From Bacteroidales bacterium (GTDB taxonomy: Bacteria; Bacteroidota; Bacteroidia; Bacteroidales; UBA932): a DNA stretch of 5,577 nt. Below the pieces are notes generated by a model that did no database searches, was not told where the DNA came from, and saw only the letters and a program-made list of their open reading frames with translations. The stretch lies in NCBI GenBank assembly GCA_012513425.1, contig JAAZCF010000375.1, positions 1 through 5,577 of the forward strand, given 5' to 3'. Position numbers and translations under genes: made by a program. Positions 1-4,741 of the stretch are shown piece after piece; position 1 is the first letter of the stretch; each line of letters starts with the position of its first letter.

Positions 1-66
1 CGCTCAGTGCTCGTCACGGACTTTGATACTCTTGATCGGATACTTGATTCACTGAATCATATCTAA
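1..66 (+). CDS. C-terminal end of an unidentified protein (5' end outside window)
   Basis: Frame 1 is open from the window edge to a TAA at 64-66 and encodes 21 residues ending LDRILDSLNHI, a plausible closing amphipathic helix after a short strand (SVLVTDFDT). The tail vaguely resembles the ends of fold-type I PLP enzymes (a strand, then a 'T..D.....L' helix), but 21 residues are too few to assign a family, so no product is named. The stop overlaps that of the convergent Nudix gene by four bases: CTAA at 63-66 gives TAA on the plus strand and TAG on the minus strand. That tight tail-to-tail fit is the main support for a real gene end. No terminator separates the two genes inside the window. 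Confidence 0.55.
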   Translation, partial: RSVLVTDFDTLDRILDSLNHI

Positions 67-542
67 ACGTTGTATGCCTTCAGGAAGACTTCGCGGATAG
101 AAGGGTAGGTGTTGGCCAGTTTTGATGGAAGGTCATTTCTTTCTATCCATTCTGCTTTTTCTATTTGCTCTTCTGCTTGAGGCGTAAGTGTTGGACTGCC
201 TTTGCAGCTCATTTTATACCAGTAGGTATGCTTAATACATTCTTTTTCTTGGAAAATGTAGCAATGGTGAGTGATGCAAATAAGATTACTTGCCGTGAGG
301 TTGCTAACTAAGGTCTCTTCTTGCACTTCGCGAATTGCGCAGGTTTTTGTGTCTTCGCCCGGTTCTTGTTTTCCTTTTGGTAAATCCCACACCCCTCTGC
401 GAAAAATCATAAGACATCTGCCCTTTTCGTCTTCAACGATGCCCCCGGCTCCTACTATTTGATTATATTGACTACTGAACAATGATAACTCGTTATCGTC
501 AGATAGTGTGATTACTTCATTTCCTATATGTACTTTATGCAT
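63..542 (-). CDS. Nudix hydrolase (MutT-like family), substrate unknown
   Basis: A 159-residue cytoplasmic protein with one Nudix domain. The ~28 residues before the domain are less conserved-looking. GAGGIV (31-36) is the first core strand, WDLPKG (52-57) leads into the Nudix box, and the box runs from G57 to V79: G57-x5-E63-x7-R71-E72-V73-x-E75-E76-x-L78-V79. The metal-binding and catalytic glutamates of REVQEE are all present. The consensus glycine two residues after the EE pair is a leucine here (TTA codon). Family members hydrolyse nucleoside diphosphates linked to another group, with Mg2+ or Mn2+; the box alone does not tell the substrate. FRRGVWDLPKGK resembles the Bacteroidales Nudix proteins often found next to pyrE, but this is recollection, not a search. 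The ATG at 542 gives a very short leader from the promoter at 566-596. The gene diverges from pyrE, so a nucleotide-related role is a guess from context. Confidence 0.9.
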   Translation of the reverse strand: MHKVHIGNEVITLSDDNELSLFSSQYNQIVGAGGIVEDEKGRCLMIFRRGVWDLPKGKQEPGEDTKTCAIREVQEETLVSNLTASNLICITHHCYIFQEKECIKHTYWYKMSCKGSPTLTPQAEEQIEKAEWIERNDLPSKLANTYPSIREVFLKAYNV

Positions 543-560
543 TAATTGCGTTGTTAAAAA

Positions 561-592
561 TTTATCAAAATTAAAATAATTTTGTATCTTTA
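561..592 (+). promoter_or_regulatory. Candidate promoter for the pyrE cluster
   Basis: Two overlapping -7 candidates face pyrE: TAATTTTG at 577-584, an exact TAnnTTTG, and TATCTTTA at 585-592, which matches 7 of 8. The second has a partial upstream box (TTTA, 561-564) at 20 bases, whereas the first lacks a TTTG at normal spacing (TTG at 551-553 is too far). I favour TATCTTTA, with a start near 597-600 and a very short leader before ATG 611. The site lies almost wholly within the Nudix promoter on the other strand, so both polymerases could not bind at once. Confidence 0.5.
566..584. repeat. Perfect inverted repeat in the divergent promoter
   Basis: CAAAATTA (566-573), AAA (574-576), TAATTTTG (577-584): perfect 8-base arms around a 3-base centre. 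Each arm is an exact TAnnTTTG box for one direction. The symmetry may simply come from two -7 boxes back to back, or it may be an operator for a dimeric regulator. It is too AT-rich and small-looped to be a terminator. Confidence 0.7.
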
Positions 593-596
593 CAAA
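566..596 (-). promoter_or_regulatory. Bacteroidota-type promoter for the Nudix gene
   Basis: On the minus strand TTTG (596-593) is followed after exactly 19 bases by TAATTTTG (573-566). This is an exact fit to the Bacteroidota housekeeping promoter pattern TTTG-N19-21-TAnnTTTG. Transcription would start about 4-8 bases further on, near 558-562, leaving a leader of roughly 16-20 bases before the ATG at 542. No Shine-Dalgarno sequence is seen, as is usual in this phylum. Confidence 0.7.
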
Positions 597-610
597 AACC
601 TATTTTTAAA

Positions 611-1243
611 ATGGAGAAGTACGAAAAAGATGTTGCTGCAGCTTTGCTGGATGTAAAAGCTGTTCAATTAAGCCCAACAGAGCCGTTTACTTGGGCATCA
701 GGTTTGAAGTCGCCAATTTATTGCGACAATAGAAAGATTTTATCATTTCCTACAGTCCGCTCATATATCGCAGATTGCTTAATACAGGTAATTCAAGAAC
801 AGTTTAAGTCAGTTGAGGTTATCGCGGCTGTTGCTACAGGCGCCATTGCTATTGGCAGTTTGGTGGCTGATCGTATGAATTTGCCATTGATTTATATTCG
901 CCCAAAGCCAAAAGATCATGGCACAGGTTCTCAAATTGAAGGTGTTTTGCCGAAAGGCGCCAATGTGGTTGTTATTGAGGATTTGATTTCTACAGGCATG
1001 AGTTCTTTGGCTGCTGCTCAGGTTGTGGCTAGTAATGGAGGATTGGTAGATGGTATGGTGGCTATTTTCTCATATAACTTTGTGAAATCGCGCCGTGCTT
1101 TTGAAAATGCCAATATCACTCTTTATACTTTGACAAATTATGATACTTTGCTGCAAGTTGCCGGAGATAGCCATTATATCAATGAAGCAGAGAGAGAAAT
1201 TTTGAAAGAATGGCGTTTTAGGCCAGATGATTGGGGAAAATAG
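611..1243 (+). CDS. pyrE: Orotate phosphoribosyltransferase
   Basis: Converts orotate and PRPP to orotidine 5'-monophosphate and pyrophosphate, the fifth step of de novo UMP synthesis, in the cytoplasm, normally as a homodimer. At 210 residues it has the normal length for bacterial PyrE. Visible family features in order: FTWASGLKSPIYCDNRK (26-42), the N-terminal orotate-site segment; the AVATGAI loop (73-79); the flexible catalytic loop IRPKPKDHGTG (96-106) with R97, K99, K101 and H103; and the PRPP-binding motif VVVIEDLISTGMSS (119-132) with the acidic pair E123-D124. Compared with the E. coli loop (RKEAKDH), a lysine position is proline here and the lysine is displaced by one; this RxKPK form appears usual in other phyla, so activity is expected. 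ATG 611 follows the promoter region directly, without a Shine-Dalgarno. It is the first gene of the rightward cluster, and the next start is 3 bases after its stop. Confidence 0.96.
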   Translation: MEKYEKDVAAALLDVKAVQLSPTEPFTWASGLKSPIYCDNRKILSFPTVRSYIADCLIQVIQEQFKSVEVIAAVATGAIAIGSLVADRMNLPLIYIRPKPKDHGTGSQIEGVLPKGANVVVIEDLISTGMSSLAAAQVVASNGGLVDGMVAIFSYNFVKSRRAFENANITLYTLTNYDTLLQVAGDSHYINEAEREILKEWRFRPDDWGK

Positions 1244-1246
1244 ATT

Positions 1247-1693
1247 ATGGCGGAACATGTCGTTGGGAAGAATGTTTTTATTGACAAACAGCCAATAATG
1301 CTCTATAGCAAGTTTTGCAACATGCAAGGTATTATTGACGCTTTGCCTGAAGACAAAAAAGAGAAAGTTCAGATTACAGAGGATAGCTTGTCTGTGAAGG
1401 TTTATGGCATGGAAATAGGCGTGAAGCTAACAGAAAGGGTGCCTTTCAGCAAGCTTGGTTTTGTCCAATATGGCAATACTCCTTTCCCCTTTAATTTGAC
1501 TCTTCATTTTGATCCGGCTTTGACAAAAGATGGTGCTACTGATTTCCATATTGAATTGTCTGCAGAGTTAAATACAATGATGAAGATGATGATTGGTGGA
1601 AAGTTGCAAGCAGCTGTGGACCAACTAACTGATGCTATTTCTCAAGCGGCATCAGGCCAGATGCCAAGCGGATTTGATAGCTATGTCATGTAA
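1247..1693 (+). CDS. SRPBCC/START-like (polyketide cyclase-type) protein of unknown ligand
   Basis: A 148-residue protein that matches, by recollection, the small SRPBCC-fold proteins encoded directly after pyrE in Bacteroidales and often labelled 'polyketide cyclase'. Typical features: an early segment SKFCNMQGIIDALPEDKKEKV (21-41) of the 'dL.n...i...iP.dk' type, a run of alternating strands in the middle (VKVYGMEIGVKLTERVP, then FNLTLHF), a charged turn (TKDGATDF) and the long C-terminal helix that lines the pocket (ELNTMMKMMIGGKLQAAVDQL, 107-127). That helix has five methionines. There is no signal peptide or membrane segment, so it is cytoplasmic. The fold binds hydrophobic ligands in other families, but nothing here identifies the ligand or shows enzymatic residues. 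ATG 1247 is 3 bases after pyrE, with GGGGA about 10 bases upstream as a possible ribosome-binding site. The residues after 132 are flexible-looking and overlap the next gene. Confidence 0.8.
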   Translation: MAEHVVGKNVFIDKQPIMLYSKFCNMQGIIDALPEDKKEKVQITEDSLSVKVYGMEIGVKLTERVPFSKLGFVQYGNTPFPFNLTLHFDPALTKDGATDFHIELSAELNTMMKMMIGGKLQAAVDQLTDAISQAASGQMPSGFDSYVM

Positions 1694-3047
1694 ATTTGAT
1701 GATATCTTTCTTAAAAACACACAAGAGGCGCTTGGGACACAAGCGCTTGATTCGTTTATAGATGCTTTTGATAATGAGCCTGTAATAGTGAGTGTCAGGC
1801 GAAATCCTTTGAAATGTTCTGATGAACAGGCGAGAGGGCATTATGAAGAGATTTCTGATGGATTAATACAGTGGTGTACAGATGGATTTTATCTCAAATC
1901 GAGGCCTTTATTTCAATTAGATCCTTATGTTCATACCGGGGCTTTCTATGTCCAGGATGCGGCTTCAATGGTCGTTCAATCGATTTTTAAAAATTTAAGG
2001 CCAGATGGTCCGGCAAGAATACTGGATTTGTGCGCTGCTCCTGGTGGAAAATCCAGCTGCATAGCTGCATGCATGGGTTCTCAGGATATATTAGTGACTA
2101 ACGAGGTTATTCGCTCCAGGGCAACTATTTTGGCAGAGAACCTTACGAAATGGGGCAAATCAAATGTAGTGATTACTAACAATGAAGCAGATAGCTTTTC
2201 TTGTCTTCAAGGCTATTTCGACATGGTCTTTGCAGATGTGCCTTGTTCGGGAGAAGGAATGTTTCGCAAGGATAGAGATAGCATTGAGCAGTGGACTCCT
2301 TCAAATGTAGAGCTTTGTGCTGCACGTCAGCGTAAGATTGTGGCTTCTGCATGGGCTGCCTTGAAGGAAGATGGGCTTCTTGTCTATTCAACATGCACTT
2401 TTAATAAATATGAAAATGACAAGAATGTGGCATGGATATGTGAGATACTTGGCGCAGAACCTTTAATGATTAGCTATGGCGAAGATGGAAACATGCCGTT
2501 ACGAACAAAGTTCGGACTGCAGTTCCTGCCTGGGTCAACCAGATCTGAGGGCTTATATATAGCTGTTTTGAAGAAAACTGCGAGTCAAAAAGAAGTCCGG
2601 CTGAAGTTTTCTAAAATTGCCAAGTCTTTGTATTGTACTTACGTTAAAGATTCCTATTTGGCAAAAATAACAACATCTGCTGGAGATATGCTCAAGGCAT
2701 ATCCTCTTGGTTTGGAATGTGAAATTATTGCTTTGGAAGCTCAGTTGCGTCCTATTCGATCAGGCGTTGCGATTGCAATGGTGAAAGGCAAAGACTTGAT
2801 TCCTGAGCCGGCCTTGGCTTTAAATGAACTCCTTCAATCAGAGGCTTTTTCTGTCACAAAATTGTCTCTTGAAGATGCTTTGAAGTACCTGCGTTTGGAA
2901 CCATTGATTCTTGATGCTCCAAAAGGCTTTATTTTGGCTGAGTATCAAGGTATTCCTATTGGTTTTCTTAAAAATATTGGAAATAGAAGCAACAATCTGT
3001 TTCCTTCAGCATGGCGATTAAGATCCACAATTACAAACAATTACTAA
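1683..3047 (+). CDS. rsmF: 16S rRNA (cytosine-C5)-methyltransferase, RsmF type
   Basis: SAM-dependent RNA m5C methyltransferase of the NOL1/NOP2/Sun family; E. coli RsmF methylates C1407 of 16S rRNA in the 30S subunit. The closest match by domain layout is RsmF: an N-terminal RNA-binding part (1-~105), the Rossmann methyltransferase core, and a C-terminal PUA-like domain. In the core, SAM motif I is DLCAAPGGKS (115-124), motif IV is DVPCSGEGMF (185-194) with C188, which helps release the product, and motif VI is YSTCTF (235-240) with the expected nucleophile C238. The C-terminal signature is GFILAEYQG, then GFLKNIGNR and NNLFPSAWRLRS (415-448). Length with this start is 454 residues, as expected. 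I chose ATG 1683 because MSCKFDDIFLKNTQEALG matches the usual N-terminus (residues like LPEAFI..T...LG). An in-frame ATG at 1632 would add 17 unlike residues and deepen the overlap. The 11-base overlap with the previous gene suggests translational coupling. Confidence 0.92.
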   Translation: MSCKFDDIFLKNTQEALGTQALDSFIDAFDNEPVIVSVRRNPLKCSDEQARGHYEEISDGLIQWCTDGFYLKSRPLFQLDPYVHTGAFYVQDAASMVVQSIFKNLRPDGPARILDLCAAPGGKSSCIAACMGSQDILVTNEVIRSRATILAENLTKWGKSNVVITNNEADSFSCLQGYFDMVFADVPCSGEGMFRKDRDSIEQWTPSNVELCAARQRKIVASAWAALKEDGLLVYSTCTFNKYENDKNVAWICEILGAEPLMISYGEDGNMPLRTKFGLQFLPGSTRSEGLYIAVLKKTASQKEVRLKFSKIAKSLYCTYVKDSYLAKITTSAGDMLKAYPLGLECEIIALEAQLRPIRSGVAIAMVKGKDLIPEPALALNELLQSEAFSVTKLSLEDALKYLRLEPLILDAPKGFILAEYQGIPIGFLKNIGNRSNNLFPSAWRLRSTITNNY

Positions 3048-3057
3048 TACTATTTCT

Positions 3058-4629
3058 ATGAAAAAACTATGCTTATTATGCACAATTCTGGTGATGGTTT
3101 TCGCCTCGTGCACTGAAAAAACTCCAGGCAAAGTAAAAGTTGATGGAGGTTGGATCCAAGGCACAGTAGCCGAGGATATGATTATTTATAAAGGTATTCC
3201 TTTTGCCGCTCCTCCAGTTGGAGACTTGAGATGGAAAGCACCTCAGCCTCTTATTCCATGGGAGGGTGTTAGAGATGCCAGCCAATTTGCTGCCGGCCCA
3301 ATGCAGGCAGGGCGTTCTGCTGTTGGCTTCAGTGAAGACTGCTTATATTTGAATGTATGGTCTCCCACAAAAACTTCAAAAGATAAATTGCCGGTGTTGG
3401 TATGGATATATGGTGGAGGTTTTGGAGGTGGCCACACAGCTGATCCTAATTATGATTGCGAAGAGTTGGCAAGAAAAGGTGGAATAGTAATGGTAAGTGT
3501 AGCTTATCGAGTAGGAAAATTAGGCTTTTTGGCTCATCCAGAGCTATCTGCCGAAAATCCGAACAATGTGTCAGGAAACTATGGGTTGCTTGATCAAATA
3601 GCAGGCCTACAATGGATTCAAAATAATATTGAACAATTCGGAGGTGATCCTAATAAAGTAACAATCTTTGGAGAATCAGCTGGCGGTATTGCTGTGAGCA
3701 TGCTCTGTGCTTCTTCTTTGGCAAAAGGCTTGTTCCATGGTGGAATTTCTCAAAGTGGTGGCTCATTTGGCCCAACACGCCCAACAACTTACCCTGGTGA
3801 GAATATGAAAACTCTTGCTGATGCAGAAAAAGATGGTTTGGCAATAGCAGAGTCTCTAGGAGCAACTAACTTGGCTGAGTTGAGAGCAATGGATGCTGAA
3901 CAATTCGTGTCCGGAGGAATGCCGGGTGGTGGTGGCGGTTGGCCAATAGTTGATGGCTATGTTATCCCCGGAGATCAATTTGAGCTATATGAAAAAGGTC
4001 AATATAATGATGTGCCCGTGTTGATTGGTTATAATTCAGATGAAGGTTCAAGTTTTGGCGGAGCCTCTACAGCTAAAGACCATATTGCTAGCGCTCAAAC
4101 CCGTTACGGCCAATTTGCAGATGCTCTTTTGGAGGCTTATCCTTTGGAAAACGGTAAGGTTGGCAAAACTGCAAGAGATTTGATGCGCGATGCAGCTTTT
4201 GGTTGGCAAACATGGTCTTGGGCAAGATTACAGTCAAGAACAGGTCAATCAAAAGTATTCCTATATTATTTCGACCAGCATCCTGATTATCCTGTAGATT
4301 CACCTCGCTATGGATATGGCTCCCCTCATGGACAAGATGTGGGCTATGTATTTCAACATATAAATAATCCTGTTCAGCCAGGCTCAGATGAAGCTTTGTC
4401 TGATGTGATGGGTAAATATTGGACCAATTTTGCAAAATATGGTGACCCTAACGGACCTCAGGAGGGACTTCCTCAATGGCCACAATTTACAGAGCAAAAT
4501 CCTCAAAGTATGTATTTGACAGGTCCGCAACCATTTGTAGGACCAGTGCCAAGTGAGAATGCCTTACAAGTGTTGGATAAATACTTTGAGTGGCGTCGTA
4601 GTGAGGAAGGTAAAGCTTGGGCACAATAA
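3058..4629 (+). CDS. Type-B carboxylesterase, predicted lipoprotein (PnbA-like)
   Basis: An alpha/beta-hydrolase of the carboxylesterase type-B (cholinesterase, p-nitrobenzyl esterase) family, 523 residues, hydrolysing carboxylic esters; the natural substrate is not evident. The N-terminus (MKK, hydrophobic stretch, FASC) is a lipoprotein signal with C18 as the lipidated residue; phenylalanine at -3 is not classic but is tolerated in this phylum. No clear acidic surface-export signal follows C18 (TEKTP), so a periplasm-facing anchor is the default. Core motifs: EDCLYLNVW (93-101), the family signature 2; the oxyanion loop YGGGF (118-122); nucleophile elbow GESAG with S207; acid E329 in NSDEGS; and H424 in SPHGQD. 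The triad Ser207-Glu329-His424 is complete and conventionally spaced, so the enzyme should be active. A run of five glycines (290-294) precedes the usual PIVDG segment. It starts 10 bases after rsmF, with no visible Shine-Dalgarno or own promoter, so it probably shares the transcript, although its role is unrelated to its neighbours. Confidence 0.93.
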   Translation: MKKLCLLCTILVMVFASCTEKTPGKVKVDGGWIQGTVAEDMIIYKGIPFAAPPVGDLRWKAPQPLIPWEGVRDASQFAAGPMQAGRSAVGFSEDCLYLNVWSPTKTSKDKLPVLVWIYGGGFGGGHTADPNYDCEELARKGGIVMVSVAYRVGKLGFLAHPELSAENPNNVSGNYGLLDQIAGLQWIQNNIEQFGGDPNKVTIFGESAGGIAVSMLCASSLAKGLFHGGISQSGGSFGPTRPTTYPGENMKTLADAEKDGLAIAESLGATNLAELRAMDAEQFVSGGMPGGGGGWPIVDGYVIPGDQFELYEKGQYNDVPVLIGYNSDEGSSFGGASTAKDHIASAQTRYGQFADALLEAYPLENGKVGKTARDLMRDAAFGWQTWSWARLQSRTGQSKVFLYYFDQHPDYPVDSPRYGYGSPHGQDVGYVFQHINNPVQPGSDEALSDVMGKYWTNFAKYGDPNGPQEGLPQWPQFTEQNPQSMYLTGPQPFVGPVPSENALQVLDKYFEWRRSEEGKAWAQ

Positions 4630-4633
4630 GCAT

Positions 4634-4672
4634 AAAAAAGTAAAAAGGAGATGACCCCAATTGATCATCTCC
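4634..4672 (-). terminator. Rho-independent terminator of the helicase gene
   Basis: GGAGATGA (4647-4654) pairs perfectly with TCATCTCC (4665-4672) around a 10-base loop. Read leftward, the stem is followed at once by TTTTT (4646-4642) and, after two bases, TTTTTT (4639-4634): a typical intrinsic terminator about 70 bases beyond the helicase stop. Read rightward, the stem is followed by ATCACCTTAACC with no T-run, so it should be a poor terminator for the esterase transcript, which has no other obvious one. Confidence 0.8.
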
Positions 4673-4741
4673 ATCACCTTAACCTAAACTTAAACTATGA
4701 TAAACTTCGGTTAAAAATTTGCAAATATTGTGCCAAATTTG
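4673..4741. other. AT-rich remainder of the convergent intergenic region
   Basis: No gene is supported here. The plus strand reads as an A/C/T-rich stretch (AACCTAAACTTAAACTATG) ending in an ATG at 4697 that opens only a five-codon frame (MINFG, then TAA). A weak AT-rich stem, AAATTTG/CAAATTT, lies just beyond the helicase stop on the minus strand with a short T-run after it; it is a possible auxiliary terminator, much weaker than the one at 4634-4672. Confidence 0.4.

Noticed and set aside
271..462. A 63-codon open frame on the plus strand opposite the Nudix gene
   Set aside because: It lies fully inside the strongly supported Nudix gene, has no recognisable domain and has serine- and proline-rich shadow composition.
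566..584. The palindrome as an intrinsic terminator or riboswitch
   Set aside because: The stem is almost all A/T with a 3-base loop and sits between divergent starts; the -7 box reading explains it better.
4088..4435. A 115-codon minus-strand frame inside the esterase gene
   Set aside because: The plus-strand frame has a full catalytic triad and family signatures across this stretch; the antisense frame shows no motif and is a codon-bias shadow.
611..4629. A novel defence, biosynthetic or mobile system in the rightward cluster
   Set aside because: Three of the four genes are recognisable enzymes with conventional catalytic residues. There are no nucleases, toxins, transposases, integrases or terminal repeats, and no compositional break that I can see.
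4697..4714. A mini-gene ATG-MINFG-stop
   Set aside because: Five codons with no downstream gene on that strand; no evidence of translation or attenuation.
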